A DNA stretch of 64,000 nucleotides from Maricaulis salignorans (lineage in GTDB: Bacteria > Pseudomonadota > Alphaproteobacteria > Caulobacterales > Aquidulcibacteraceae). The DNA is taken from assembly GCA_945891505.1 (NCBI GenBank), contig CAMDDL010000009.1, positions 23,053 through 87,052 of the forward strand, given 5' to 3'. Positions within the stretch are counted from its first letter, which is position 1; each line of letters starts with the position of its first letter. The translations under genes were made by a program, and so were the position numbers. Below the pieces are notes generated by a model that worked only from the letters and a program-made list of their open reading frames with translations, was not told where the DNA came from and ran no database searches. Positions 9,416-18,971 of the stretch are shown here, one piece after another.

Positions 9416-10307
9416 TGGCTGCCTGTTCTTTCAATTGATCGACACTGGCCTTGAGGTCGAGGCCTGCGCGAGTGAGTTCCAAGGCCGCAGCTTTGGCCGT
9501 CAATGTATTGGATTCACGGTGAAATTCTTGCGCCAAGAAATCCAGCTTGCGGCCGATATCGCCACCTTGCTGAAGCAGGGCGCGCGCCTCACCACTATGG
9601 GCCCGCAGACGGTCCAATTCCTCGCGCACATCCGCCTTTAGGGCGAGCGCGGCAGCCTCTTGCAACAGGCGCTGCTGGTCATAGGGCACATCGCCCAAAA
9701 GCTCTGCCGCGCGCTTTTGCACGCGGTCACGAATGGCCAAGACTTGCGCTTCTGCAGCGGCTTCGGCTTGATGGGTGGTGGCCTCGATCCGCGACAGCAA
9801 GGTTTCAAACAGCGTGAACAGCCCCTCACCCTCACGGTGCCGAGCGGCCAGAAGGGCGTCGAGCGCGGTATCTAGGCCAATAATCAAAGCAGCTTCGCGT
9901 GCGGCCTTCACCTCGTCAGGCTCAACAAAATCTGCACTTTCCAGCACGCCGCGCAATTGCAGAAGGCCGTCCAGACTAGGTCGGCCTACCTTGCCCTGTT
10001 CGATCAACGCTTGCCCTTCTGCGAGATAAAACGCCATCATCTCGTGATTGACCCGGATCATTGGGCCAATGCTGGTGCTGTCCCGTTTGGTCGCGAGCGA
10101 GATCTGGATCGACCCGCGCTTGAAGCGCTTGGCGCAGCCTTCGCGAATCTTGGTCTCAAAGGCTTCATAGCCGGGCGGCAGTTTGAACTTCACATCGAGA
10201 TTGCGGCCATTGACGCTGCGCGCTTCCCACGCCCAAGCGACATCGCCAGCTTGACCTTCGGCGCGGCCAAAGCCCGTCATGCCCAAGAGCGGTGTCACAG
10301 GTTTCAT
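9405..10307 (-). CDS. yicC: YicC family endoribonuclease
   Basis: A 300-residue member of the YicC family (endoribonuclease acting on RNA, implicated in RyhB decay in E. coli). It opens with LLGMTGFGRAEG, contains the WEARSVNGRNLDVKFKLP block, and ends with the DUF1732 region KLDFLAQEFHRESNTLTAKA. I chose the ATG whose first bases overlap the mltG stop (ATGA); a 17-residue longer frame exists but lies inside mltG and has no family similarity. It overlaps gmk at its 3' end. Confidence 0.95.
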   Translation of the reverse strand: MKPVTPLLGMTGFGRAEGQAGDVAWAWEARSVNGRNLDVKFKLPPGYEAFETKIREGCAKRFKRGSIQISLATKRDSTSIGPMIRVNHEMMAFYLAEGQALIEQGKVGRPSLDGLLQLRGVLESADFVEPDEVKAAREAALIIGLDTALDALLAARHREGEGLFTLFETLLSRIEATTHQAEAAAEAQVLAIRDRVQKRAAELLGDVPYDQQRLLQEAAALALKADVREELDRLRAHSGEARALLQQGGDIGRKLDFLAQEFHRESNTLTAKAAALELTRAGLDLKASVDQLKEQAANVE

Positions 10308-11359
10308 TGGCCACCGCCCAACAGGCTTTGGCCCTTTTTCTCTTGTTCCGCTCGCCACGCACGCCAGCGCAGGACGTTGCGATTATGCTCGGCATAGGTC
10401 TCGGCAAAGACGTGCCCGCCTGTGCCGTCAGCCACAAAGAAGATTTCGCGGGTCCGGGGCGGGTTCAGAACAGCCGCCAAAGCATCCTTGCCCGGATTGG
10501 CAATCGGCGTCGGGGGCAAGCCTTGGATCACATAGGTGTTCCAAGGATGGGGGTTTTCGAGGTCGCTACGGAAGATTTTCCGGCGTAAGGGTGCGCCCTT
10601 GGTGATGCCATAAATGATGGTTGGGTCCGATTGCAGCTTCATGCCAAGGCGAAGGCGATTGACAAAGACCGCCGCCACACGGGGCCGCTCTTCAGCAATA
10701 CCGGTTTCTTTTTCCACGATGGAGGCCAAAATGATCGCCTCTTGCTTCGTGGCAATCGGCAGGTCTGGCGCGCGCTTTAGCCACAACTCATCAATGAGGG
10801 CTTGGTGGCTGTCCTGCATCCGCTTGACCACACTTGCGCGCGTATCGCCACGTTGGATCGGATAGGTGTCAGGGTTGAGCGTCCCTTCAGGCGGCGCTGG
10901 CGGCAACTCGCCTGCCAGAAAACGGCTTGCTTCCAGACGTGTGTAGATTTGGCTGACACTCCAGCCCTCGGGCAACACAATCGCGCGCCTGACCCCCTCA
11001 CCGCTGGCGAGGATTCTGGCAACGCTGATGGGGGTGGCAGCGGAAGGAATTTCATATTCCGCAATCTTCAAGTCGGCCGCAGAGCCATTGATCGCGACCG
11101 CCAAGCGGAACCCCAGGGCGGATCGCACCAAGCCTTCCTTTTGCAGGCGCCGGCCAACAATGCTAGCAGAATCGCCGTCTTGCACAACAAAGAAGCTCGA
11201 CTCGCCCTCTTTCGCTTTCGGGCCCGGCCCCAAAAGGAACAGGCCGGTGGCAAGCACCAGCAGAATAGACGCGAGGCCAAGCCCGATCCAAATGCGCTGC
11301 CACATGGCCTTTGCCTGTGCCGCCTTTTTGCCACGCACTTTGGCGACGGGATCGGTCAT
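10304..11359 (-). CDS. mltG: Endolytic transglycosylase MltG
   Basis: A 351-residue inner-membrane lytic transglycosylase (YceG) that cleaves nascent peptidoglycan glycan strands. After a basic cytoplasmic start there is one membrane helix (IWIGLGLASILLVLATGLFLL, about residues 25-46). A LysM-like region (VQDGDSASIVGRRLQKEGL) and the catalytic domain with LASIVEKETG, whose Glu is catalytic, follow. The start shares a base with the fabF stop (TAATG) and the stop overlaps yicC. Confidence 0.96.
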   Translation of the reverse strand: MTDPVAKVRGKKAAQAKAMWQRIWIGLGLASILLVLATGLFLLGPGPKAKEGESSFFVVQDGDSASIVGRRLQKEGLVRSALGFRLAVAINGSAADLKIAEYEIPSAATPISVARILASGEGVRRAIVLPEGWSVSQIYTRLEASRFLAGELPPAPPEGTLNPDTYPIQRGDTRASVVKRMQDSHQALIDELWLKRAPDLPIATKQEAIILASIVEKETGIAEERPRVAAVFVNRLRLGMKLQSDPTIIYGITKGAPLRRKIFRSDLENPHPWNTYVIQGLPPTPIANPGKDALAAVLNPPRTREIFFVADGTGGHVFAETYAEHNRNVLRWRAWRAEQEKKGQSLLGGGQ

Positions 11360-12639
11360 TAGACCGCTTTCAGGATCAGCGCCGCGTTGGTACCGCCAAA
11401 GCCAAAGGAATTGGACAACACAGCCTTGGCAACGACTTTCTTGGCCTCGAGCGGAACCAAATCAATCTGGGTCTCGACCGATGGATTGCGCAGATTGAGT
11501 GTCGGTGGGGCGATTTGGTCCCGTAACACCAGAAGCGAGAAAATCGCTTCAACCGAGCCTGCGGCGCCCAGAAGATGGCCGATTGCGGACTTGGTTGAAG
11601 ACATAGTCAAGCCTTGAGTGTCCGCGCCAAACAAACGCTCCACCGCCCGCAACTCAATCTCATCACCCAAGGGGGTCGAGGTGCCGTGCGCGTTGACATA
11701 GCCGATGTCTGACGTGGCAAGACCTGCATCCTTCAACGCAGAGCGCATGGCCCGGAAGCCACCATTGCCATCTTCAGAAGGCGCTGTGATGTGATACGCA
11801 TCACCCGACATGCCATATCCTGCCACTTCGCCATAAATCTTGGCTCCGCGTGCCTTGGCATGCTCATATTCTTCCAAGACGACAACGCCTGCGCCTTCGC
11901 CCAAAACAAAGCCGTCGCGGTCCTTGTCATAGGGGCGAGAAGCCGAAGTTGGATCGTCGTTAAAGCCACTCGACAGCGCGCGCGCTGCGGCAAAGCCAGC
12001 AATTCCAAGTTTACAAACCGCAGCCTCACAGCCGCCTGCGACCATCACATCGGCATCGCCATATTTGATGATGCGGGCGGCGTCACCAATGGCATGGGCC
12101 CCGGTCGCACAAGCGGTCACCACCGAATGATTAGGGCCTTTAAAACCGTGCTTGATCGACACGTGGCCAGAAGTCAGATTGATTAGCGCCGAGGGCACGA
12201 AGAACGGGCTGATCTTGCGGGGCCCTTCTTTCTCAAGCAGCAGCGCATTGTTTGCAATGGTGGATAGACCACCAATGCCAGAGCCAATCATGACGCCAGT
12301 GCGCTCTTGCTGTTCTTCGGTTTCGGCGACCCAACCAGAATCGGCAATCGCCTCATTGGCGGCAGCTACCCCGAATAAAATAAACTCATCGACGCGCCGA
12401 CGGTCCCGCGAGGACATCGCGGTTTCAGGATCGAAAGACCCGGCCACATCAGCGCCGCCACCGCCGCGCCCGGTCGTCCAAGGGACTTCGCAGGCATAGT
12501 GGACGGGCAGGTCAGATGCATCAAACGCAGAGATGGTGCCTGCCCCGTTTGCACCGGACAACAGGCTTTTCCAAACGAAATCGGCCCCGACCCCGATTGG
12601 GGTGACGAGGCCGATTCCCGTCACGACAACGCGACGCAT
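11359..12639 (-). CDS. fabF: Beta-ketoacyl-ACP synthase II
   Basis: A 426-residue condensing enzyme that elongates acyl-ACP with malonyl-ACP. The thiolase-fold catalytic triad is complete: Cys in VTACATGAHAIGD, His in NAHGTSTPLGD and His in KSAIGHLLGAAG. It starts RRVVVTGIGLVTPIG. It sits 7 bp downstream of acpP and is coupled to mltG (TAATG). Length and motifs argue for KAS II rather than KAS I. Confidence 0.97.
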   Translation of the reverse strand: MRRVVVTGIGLVTPIGVGADFVWKSLLSGANGAGTISAFDASDLPVHYACEVPWTTGRGGGGADVAGSFDPETAMSSRDRRRVDEFILFGVAAANEAIADSGWVAETEEQQERTGVMIGSGIGGLSTIANNALLLEKEGPRKISPFFVPSALINLTSGHVSIKHGFKGPNHSVVTACATGAHAIGDAARIIKYGDADVMVAGGCEAAVCKLGIAGFAAARALSSGFNDDPTSASRPYDKDRDGFVLGEGAGVVVLEEYEHAKARGAKIYGEVAGYGMSGDAYHITAPSEDGNGGFRAMRSALKDAGLATSDIGYVNAHGTSTPLGDEIELRAVERLFGADTQGLTMSSTKSAIGHLLGAAGSVEAIFSLLVLRDQIAPPTLNLRNPSVETQIDLVPLEAKKVVAKAVLSNSFGFGGTNAALILKAV

Positions 12640-12646
12640 GTTCTGA

Positions 12647-12883
12647 TCAGCCAGCGTTGGCCGAAATGAACTTCACCGCGTCGCCGACGGTTTGGATCTT
12701 TTCAGCAGCATCATCTGGGATCTCAACGCCAAACTCTTCTTCAAAAGCCATGACAAGTTCCACTGTGTCGAGGCTGTCTGCGCCCAGATCATCAATGAAG
12801 CTCGCATTTTCAACGACTTTTTCCGCATCAGCGTCCAAGTGTTCAATTACGATCTTTTTTACGCGGTCGAAAACGTCAGACAT
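12647..12883 (-). CDS. acpP: Acyl carrier protein
   Basis: A 78-residue acidic acyl carrier protein with the phosphopantetheine attachment motif [12 protein letters not shown] (Ser37). It shuttles acyl intermediates through fatty-acid synthesis. The leader upstream holds a small perfect stem-loop, and a 126-bp gap separates it from fabG. The gap suggests its own promoter, as expected for one of the most highly expressed proteins. Confidence 0.98.
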   Translation of the reverse strand: MSDVFDRVKKIVIEHLDADAEKVVENASFIDDLGADSLDTVELVMAFEEEFGVEIPDDAAEKIQTVGDAVKFISANAG

Positions 12884-12901
12884 TGTTGGTCCTCGAATCC
12901 T

Positions 12902-12918
12902 GCCGAAGTCCCTTCGGC
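12902..12918 (-). promoter_or_regulatory. Stem-loop in the acpP leader
   Basis: A perfect 7-bp stem with a 3-nt loop (GCCGAAG-GGA-CTTCGGC on the - strand) lies about 20 nt upstream of the acpP start, just before the ribosome binding region. There is no T-run, so it is not a normal intrinsic terminator. It could stabilise the mRNA, serve as a processing site, or tune acpP against the upstream fabD-fabG transcript. Confidence 0.4.
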
Positions 12919-13009
12919 GTTGTTATAGTTACCGTTTTGCCAACATAGCGCCACGGGAGTTGAACGAACTAGCACCTTTGGCCTGAAGCCGCTAGCGCCA
13001 AAACAGTAC

Positions 13010-13744
13010 CTAAATCATCGCCATTCCGCCATTTACGTGCAAAGTCTGCCCGGTAACATAGCTGGCTTGATCGGAAGCTAGATAGACAACTGCTGCAGCA
13101 ATGTCATCAGGCTGACCAAGTCTAGCGGCAGGAATAGACTTAGTAATGGCCTCTTTTTGGGCCTCATTCAGAGCATCAGTCATCGGCGAGACGATAAATC
13201 CTGGCGCAATACAATTGGCTGTAATGCCGCGTGAAGCCAGTTCTTGTGCTATGGATTTCGTAAAGCCGATCATGCCTGCTTTTGACGCTGCATAATTGGC
13301 TTGGCCCGGATTGCCTGTAACACCCACAACCGATGTGATCGCAATGATCCGGCCCAAGCGACGCTTCATCATGCCCTTCGAGGCTGCACGAGCAAGCCGG
13401 AAGTAAGACCCCAGATTAACGTCGAGCACGCGCTCAAAATCCTCGTCCTTCATCCGCAGGAGCAAACCGTCCTTGGTGATCCCGGCATTCGCGACCAAAA
13501 TATCCAAGCCGCCAAGGGCTTCTTCAGCCCGACCAATCAGACCGTCAGTCTCTGCTGGGTCAGATAGATTGCAGGCCAGCGCCACGCTGCCCGGCAATTG
13601 TGCGCTTAACGCGTCTAACGCTTCTTGGCGGGTACCCGACAAGGCAACTTGTGCGCCAGCAGCGTGCAAAGCACGTGCAATGGCCCCGCCAATGCCCCCA
13701 GTAGCGCCAGTTACGAGCGCTTTTTTGCCTGTTAGATCAAACAT
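13010..13744 (-). CDS. fabG: 3-oxoacyl-ACP reductase
   Basis: A 244-residue SDR enzyme performing the first NADPH-dependent reduction of the elongation cycle. It has the cofactor motif TGATGGIGGAIA, NAG in ILVANAGITKDG, catalytic Ser in IIAITSVVGVTGNPGQ and YAASKAG. The C-terminus GQTLHVNGGMAMI is typical of FabG. It is between fabD (20 bp upstream) and acpP. Confidence 0.97.
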   Translation of the reverse strand: MFDLTGKKALVTGATGGIGGAIARALHAAGAQVALSGTRQEALDALSAQLPGSVALACNLSDPAETDGLIGRAEEALGGLDILVANAGITKDGLLLRMKDEDFERVLDVNLGSYFRLARAASKGMMKRRLGRIIAITSVVGVTGNPGQANYAASKAGMIGFTKSIAQELASRGITANCIAPGFIVSPMTDALNEAQKEAITKSIPAARLGQPDDIAAAVVYLASDQASYVTGQTLHVNGGMAMI

Positions 13745-13764
13745 CTGCGTTTCTTCTTTCGTCT

Positions 13765-14706
13765 CTAGGTCAAGGAAGCGGCAAAGGCCGCAATTTCATC
13801 AGCACCGGTCAGGGCAATGGAGGTCGCGTCTGGCGCGATGCGCTTAGACATACCCGTCAGAACGCTGCCAGCCCCCAATTCCACGAATTGAGTGGCACCT
13901 TGGGCGGCAAACCAGCCAATCGATTCCCGCCATCTAACGCGACCGGTGACTTGCTCCACCAGCAGCTTGGCAATTGTTTCGGGATCTTGGGTTGGCGCCA
14001 CCGTGACATTAGACAGCACGGGGACGATGGGCTTGTGGATCGTGGTCGCAGCAAGCGCTGCGGCCATTTCTTCAGCTGCCGGGGCCATCAAAGGGCAATG
14101 GAAGGGCGCGGAGACAGACAATGGGATCGCACGAGCACCCATCTCTTTCGCGGCTGCAATCGCTGCATCGACGCCCTCTTTCGTGCCAGAAATGACGATG
14201 TTGCCTGCATTATTGTCGTTGGCCACGACACAAACGCCGACTTTGGCGCCCGTAGCAGCGGCTGCTTCTGCCAAGGCCAAATCCACTTTCGGGCCGATCA
14301 AGCTCGCCATCGCCCCAAGGCCCGGTGCCACTGCGCGCTGCATGGCTTGCCCGCGCAGGCGCAACAGGCGGGCTGCATCGCCAATCGAAAACGCCCCTGC
14401 TGCGGTAAGCGCCGAATATTCGCCCAGCGAGTGACCAGCGACAAACGCCGCCCGGTCAACACCAATGCCAAAATCTGTTCGCAAGACGGTCACAACTGCC
14501 ATGCTGACAGCCATCAAAGCGGGCTGGGCATTTTCAGTTAGCGTCAGCGTCTCTATCGGACCTTCTGCCATCAAGCTCGAGAGCTTTTGCCCAAGCGCGT
14601 CATCAATCTCTGCAAAGACTTGCTTTGCGGCGGGGAATGCTTCGACAAGGGCAACACCCATACCGACGCTCTGGCTACCTTGGCCGGGAAATTGGAAAAT
14701 CAGCAT
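13765..14706 (-). CDS. fabD: Malonyl-CoA-ACP transacylase
   Basis: A 313-residue enzyme that moves malonyl from CoA to ACP. GQGSQ near the N-terminus and GHSLGEYSAL (catalytic Ser) are present, as are the Arg-containing LRLRGQAMQRA and the FHCPLM histidine region. It is the first gene of the fabD-fabG-acpP-fabF block on the - strand; a LysE-type gene lies 54 bp upstream. Confidence 0.97.
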   Translation of the reverse strand: MLIFQFPGQGSQSVGMGVALVEAFPAAKQVFAEIDDALGQKLSSLMAEGPIETLTLTENAQPALMAVSMAVVTVLRTDFGIGVDRAAFVAGHSLGEYSALTAAGAFSIGDAARLLRLRGQAMQRAVAPGLGAMASLIGPKVDLALAEAAAATGAKVGVCVVANDNNAGNIVISGTKEGVDAAIAAAKEMGARAIPLSVSAPFHCPLMAPAAEEMAAALAATTIHKPIVPVLSNVTVAPTQDPETIAKLLVEQVTGRVRWRESIGWFAAQGATQFVELGAGSVLTGMSKRIAPDATSIALTGADEIAAFAASLT

Positions 14707-14760
14707 GATTTGGCGTTAGCCTTGCAGACCCGATTAGGCAAGTGGGTGGCAAGATGGGGC

Positions 14761-15405
14761 TTAGACAGGATGGGCCAAGCCATCCCACGCCAGCCAAGCG
14801 GCAATGCCCAAAAGGGCAAAGGTAAAGAAGATATTCAAATAGGTGCGGCGCTTGCCAGCACTTAGCCAAGGGCGAAGCCCACCAGCGGCGAGAACAATCG
14901 CCAAATGTACGCCGGTTGCGACCCCAATATGGGTGAGTCCCAGCCACAAGCTTTGCACCCATACCTGTCCGCCACTTTCGTCGACAAAGCGAGGCAGCAG
15001 CGTCACATAAAAGAGTGCTGCTTTTGGGTTCAAGATATTGAGGGTTAGGCCGCGCATGAAATGCCGTCCGGCATGGCTTGACGCGTGTTCGGCATCAGCC
15101 AACGAGGTTTCTGCGCCGTGTCTGGCCCGCTCAATCCAGGGCTCAAACGCCAGATAGACCAGATAAAGCACGCCCAACCAGCGCAGCCCTGCCAACAACT
15201 GGGGTTGGGCGGCCATCAGGGCACCTAGGCCCGCAATCGCTGCGATCAAATAAAGGCATAGGCCAAGGGCAATTCCCAAAACCGCCTGAAGTCCTGCTGC
15301 CCTGCCCTTATCCAGCGTCAAAGTCGCCAGCCAAGCCATATTCGGCCCGGGCGTCAGCTCTAAGAGAGCGACAACGAGCAAAAACTCTATCCAGCTAAGT
15401 GTCAC
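14761..15405 (-). CDS. LysE/RhtB family amino-acid exporter
   Basis: An approximately 214-residue inner-membrane protein with about six hydrophobic helices and the family signature LLELTPGPNMAWLATLTLDKGRAAGLQ near the N-terminus. LysE/RhtB proteins export amino acids such as homoserine, threonine or lysine; the substrate here cannot be told. I favour the GTG start (TLSWIEFLL) because family members begin just before the first helix and a GGAAG lies 8 nt upstream. ATGs at 15453 and 15486 would add a charged extension. Confidence 0.82.
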   Translation of the reverse strand: MTLSWIEFLLVVALLELTPGPNMAWLATLTLDKGRAAGLQAVLGIALGLCLYLIAAIAGLGALMAAQPQLLAGLRWLGVLYLVYLAFEPWIERARHGAETSLADAEHASSHAGRHFMRGLTLNILNPKAALFYVTLLPRFVDESGGQVWVQSLWLGLTHIGVATGVHLAIVLAAGGLRPWLSAGKRRTYLNIFFTFALLGIAAWLAWDGLAHPV

Positions 15406-15692
15406 GCGAACCGCTTCCCATTCTGATCGTCGAACAACCAGTTTCGCTGTCATAAATCCTTTGCGCAAGGCCGGTTTTAACGGCATTACTGCGCGCTACC
15501 CCTTCCCTTTTCCACAGATAAGTGCTTTACGCCCCGCTTCACTGATTGCGGTCCGCCCGCATGAGCGACTTTGTGTGCCTAATAAGCGGATTAGCACGAG
15601 GAAGCTGCGTCGCGGAACCATCAGGTGGTTTGGTCCCCGCTGAGCCATTTGCCGCAATTCTCATGGGGCGCATCTAACGGAAATGGATTCTC

Positions 15693-16070
15693 ATGCCGTT
15701 CTACGAACATATCATTATTTCGCGGCCAGATATCTCGCCGCAGCAAGTTGACGAGCTGGTTGAAGGCATCTCCACTTTGATCGCCGAAAAGGGCGGTAAA
15801 GTTGGTAAAGTCGAATATTGGGGTCTGCGCAACTTGGCTTACCGGATCAACAAAACCCGCAAGGGCCACTATTCGTTGATCAACATCGATGCACCAGCTG
15901 CCGCAGTCCATGAAATGGAACGCCTGCAACGCATCAACGAAAATGTCATGCGCTACATGACTATCGCCGTTGAAGAGCTTGAAGAAGGTCCTTCGCCTAT
16001 TTTGGCCCGTCGTGAACGCGACGAAAAGAAACAGCGCGCGCGCACTGAAACCAATGGGATGGATTACTGA
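15693..16070 (+). CDS. rpsF: 30S ribosomal protein S6
   Basis: A 125-residue S6 that pairs with S18 on the platform of the 30S subunit. Conserved segments are [40 protein letters not shown] and [16 protein letters not shown]. It is the first gene of rpsF-rpsR-rplI. The 200 bp upstream must hold the promoter and leader; I see no unambiguous promoter there. Confidence 0.98.
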   Translation: MPFYEHIIISRPDISPQQVDELVEGISTLIAEKGGKVGKVEYWGLRNLAYRINKTRKGHYSLINIDAPAAAVHEMERLQRINENVMRYMTIAVEELEEGPSPILARRERDEKKQRARTETNGMDY

Positions 16071-16072
16071 TC

Positions 16073-16330
16073 ATGACGACCAAATTCACCATCTCCAACC
16101 TGCCATCGCGTCGGCCGTTTGCACGCCGCCGTAAGGTTTGCCCGTTCTCTGGCGATCAAGCGCCAAAGATCGACTTCAAAGATGTGAAGCTATTGCAGCG
16201 TTACTTGTCCGAAAAGGGCAAGATCGTGCCATCGCGCATCACCGCCGTAAGCCAAAAGAAGCAACGCGAACTCGCTAAGGCGATCAAGCGTGCCCGCGTC
16301 TTGGCTCTTCTTCCCTATCACGTCGTTTAA
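16073..16330 (+). CDS. rpsR: 30S ribosomal protein S18
   Basis: An 85-residue S18 with [36 protein letters not shown] and [29 protein letters not shown]. It binds S6 in the 30S platform. It starts 2 bp after the rpsF stop and is 12 bp before rplI, in the usual operon order. Confidence 0.98.
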   Translation: MTTKFTISNLPSRRPFARRRKVCPFSGDQAPKIDFKDVKLLQRYLSEKGKIVPSRITAVSQKKQRELAKAIKRARVLALLPYHVV

Positions 16331-16342
16331 GGAGACGCCGAC

Positions 16343-16918
16343 ATGGACATCATCCTGCTCGAACGCGTCGGCCGCCTTGGCGGTATTGGCGACATCGTAT
16401 CGGTAAAGCCTGGCTATGCGCGCAATTATTTGTTGCCGCAAAAGAAAGCCCTGCGCGCTACTGAATCCAACAAAAAGCTGTTTGAACTACAGCGCTCGGT
16501 TCTCGAGACCCGCAACGCCGACGCCCGTGCAGCAGCGGAAGCTGCTTCTGAAGGCTTGGCCGGTCAGGCTTTCTTGCTGATCCGTGCTGCTGGCGAAAGC
16601 GGTCAATTGTACGGTTCGGTTGCCGCTCGTGACATCGCAGAAGCAGCCAATGCCGCTGGCTTCCACGTTGCACGTAACCAAGTCCAGCTCGACACGCCAA
16701 TCAAGGCGATCGGCTATCAGAGTGTGAAGATCCGTCTTCACCCTGAAGTCGAAGTTGAAGTCTTTATCAACGTGGCTCGCACGCCAGATGAAGCTGAACG
16801 TCAAGCCAAGGGCGAAAACGTCATCAATTCCCAATTTGACGAAGACCGCGTCGCAGCAGCCGAACAAGCCGCTGAGATCGCCGAGAACGCTGTGCAATTG
16901 GACGGCTACGAAGTCTAA
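16343..16918 (+). CDS. rplI: 50S ribosomal protein L9
   Basis: A 191-residue L9 with the N-terminal signature IILLERVGRLGGIGDIVSVKPGYARNYLLPQ and the long connecting helix. The C-terminal domain is followed by an acidic tail (about 40 residues, EDRVAAAEQAAEIAENA) typical of alphaproteobacterial L9. It is last in the rpsF-rpsR-rplI operon, with a strong intrinsic terminator 33 bp downstream. Confidence 0.98.
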   Translation: MDIILLERVGRLGGIGDIVSVKPGYARNYLLPQKKALRATESNKKLFELQRSVLETRNADARAAAEAASEGLAGQAFLLIRAAGESGQLYGSVAARDIAEAANAAGFHVARNQVQLDTPIKAIGYQSVKIRLHPEVEVEVFINVARTPDEAERQAKGENVINSQFDEDRVAAAEQAAEIAENAVQLDGYEV

Positions 16919-16950
16919 TAGATCGCCCCTTGGGCCTCTAATCTCATCTA

Positions 16951-16985
16951 AAAGCCCCGCAGGTTCGCCTGCGGGGCTTTTGTTT
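16951..16985 (+). terminator. Rho-independent terminator after rplI
   Basis: AAAAGCCCCGCAGG, a short TTCG loop, then CCTGCGGGGCTTTT and further T's: an 11-bp GC-rich stem with a stable UUCG tetraloop and T-tract. It ends the rpsF-rpsR-rplI transcript before the histidine kinase gene. Confidence 0.9.
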
Positions 16986-17054
16986 GGTCGAGGCATATCT
17001 CACTAGGACAACGATCATAAGGAGAATTTAAGACAATTCGCATATGATTTGCGT

Positions 17055-18917
17055 ATGATTGATCCGCGCGCATCCGCCAAAAATATGGAATCTGCCGAAC
17101 TGGTAGCGATCTACGCCCCGATGGCGCGTGCTTATGCATTGATTTTGGGTGTTTATTATATTCTACTAACAGCAGGTCACCTTTTGGTGCTGAAAGGGGA
17201 TATCGCCATTGTTATGGCGTGCTTGGCAGCGACCTCTGGTATTTTAATCCTGACAGTGCGCTTTACGCTGTTGCGGGCCATCAAGGACCTCAGCCTTTTA
17301 GGTCTGGGCGTTTTTCTCATAAATCTTCTCGCCAGCACCAATGTGGTCACGCACACGAGTTATGCAGGCGACGAGGCACAATTTGTCTACCTATTGATGA
17401 TTGCCTTTGCCAGCGCAATTTTAGGCCCTTCCCTTCGTGTGGTCGGTGCCAGTCTTTCGCTCGTAACTATATCGGTCGTTTTCCTGATCTTTACCGGCAC
17501 AGAAGCTATGGTCCTGAACAAGGTTTTCACCGGGCTGACGGCGGTCGCAGGCAGTTTTGCAGCGTCCCTGTTTCTACATCGCATGGTAAGGTCGCAAGTC
17601 GATTTCCGTGTTCAATCTAGCGACTTGCTAGAGATTGTTGAGCGTGAGCGGATCCGGGCTCAGAACATGGCGGATGAAGCCGACTTCGCCAATCGCGCCA
17701 AAACAGATTTTCTGGCCAATATGAGCCATGAATTGAGGACCCCCTTGAATGGGGTGGTCGGCATTGCCAACACGTTGGCAGCCACAAAGCTTGATGCACA
17801 GCAAACGGAAATGGTCGACCTGATCGACGCGTCCGGCAGGACCTTGGCGCGCCTCTTGTCAGATATTCTCGACTTCTCAAAAATTGAAGCCGGTAAAGTT
17901 GAGATAGAGCGGGCAGCCTTTGATTTACGCGCTGAACTCGATGCCTCGGCACTTCTCCTTCAAACCTATGCCGCCGACAAGAAGTTGCAATTTGGCGTGA
18001 CTTATGGCGAGCATGCGCGCGGCTGGTTCTTTGGCGATGCGACGCGGATCAAACAGATTGTTGCCAATTTAGTTTCCAATGCCGTCAAATTCACCGACCA
18101 GGGTGAAGTTCAAGTGTTCATTGATTGGTCTGTGGCTTCTGAGATTCTTGAGATTAAAGTCTGCGATACAGGCATTGGCTTTGACAAAGAAACCGGTCGA
18201 CGGCTGTTCCAGCGCTTTATCCAAGCAGATACCTCGATCACCCGTCGCTTTGGTGGCACAGGCCTAGGCCTCGCCATTTGTCGCGGCCTAATTGAAGCCA
18301 TGGGCGGGGGCATGAATTGGGAGTCAGAGCCCGGTGAAGGTTCGACCTTTATTGTTCGCATTCCACTGGAGCGCGAACTGGCCCCAAGCCTGACAGCCTC
18401 GCCCGACGCGTTACAAGTCCCCGTTGCGTCAGACCCTGATGCACCGCTACGGATTTTGGCGGCCGAAGATCACCCCACGAACCAAAAAGTGCTGCGTCTT
18501 ATCCTCGAGCCCTTGGGTATCGACCTGACCATGTGCGACGATGGGATGGCGGCGCTTACGGCTTATCAATCAAGCCGGTTCGACATTGTTTTGATGGATA
18601 TGCAAATGCCTGTCATGGATGGCTTGTCGGCAACTCAAGCCATTCGCGAGCATGAAAGAGCGCATCATCTGCCGGCGACGCCTATCGTGATGGTTACAGC
18701 CAATGCGATGCGCCAACATCGCGATCAAGCGATTGAAGCGGGTGCCAACAGCCATTTGGCCAAGCCTTTCACGCCAGCTTCCCTTATGGATGCGATCGAA
18801 GCAGCGCTTGCCGAAGCGGACGTGTCTAACGATACGGACGGCGGTACGTCAAAAGCGGTCAGAACAAATAGCCCGACACATCTATCCACAGATGAAAAAA
18901 TGCTGGGGATGTTCTAG
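17055..18917 (+). CDS. Hybrid sensor histidine kinase/response regulator
   Basis: About 620 residues: five or six membrane helices (about residues 22-180), then a cytoplasmic helix. A HisKA dimerisation domain has FLANMSHELRTPLNG (phospho-acceptor His225). A HATPase domain has N-box LVSNAVKFTD, DTGIGF and GGTGLGLAICRGLIEAMGG. The C-terminal receiver domain contains IVLMDMQMPVMDG (Asp515) and a conserved Lys in LAKPFTP. No periplasmic sensor domain is evident, so the membrane bundle itself may sense the signal. ATG at 17055 is chosen over TTG two codons earlier. It stands alone between the rplI terminator and dnaB; no partner is encoded nearby. Confidence 0.9.
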   Translation: MIDPRASAKNMESAELVAIYAPMARAYALILGVYYILLTAGHLLVLKGDIAIVMACLAATSGILILTVRFTLLRAIKDLSLLGLGVFLINLLASTNVVTHTSYAGDEAQFVYLLMIAFASAILGPSLRVVGASLSLVTISVVFLIFTGTEAMVLNKVFTGLTAVAGSFAASLFLHRMVRSQVDFRVQSSDLLEIVERERIRAQNMADEADFANRAKTDFLANMSHELRTPLNGVVGIANTLAATKLDAQQTEMVDLIDASGRTLARLLSDILDFSKIEAGKVEIERAAFDLRAELDASALLLQTYAADKKLQFGVTYGEHARGWFFGDATRIKQIVANLVSNAVKFTDQGEVQVFIDWSVASEILEIKVCDTGIGFDKETGRRLFQRFIQADTSITRRFGGTGLGLAICRGLIEAMGGGMNWESEPGEGSTFIVRIPLERELAPSLTASPDALQVPVASDPDAPLRILAAEDHPTNQKVLRLILEPLGIDLTMCDDGMAALTAYQSSRFDIVLMDMQMPVMDGLSATQAIREHERAHHLPATPIVMVTANAMRQHRDQAIEAGANSHLAKPFTPASLMDAIEAALAEADVSNDTDGGTSKAVRTNSPTHLSTDEKMLGMF

Positions 18918-18971
18918 CCTCGTTCTGCGTCGCACAGGTGATTCGCTGCGCGACACCTGAAAGAGTGCGAC

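Noticed and set aside
15487..15692. Possible S6:S18 leader motif upstream of rpsF
   Set aside because: A small AACCA/TGGTT hairpin exists near 15617-15631, but I cannot place the bulge and loop bases needed for the described motif, so it is not reported as a feature.
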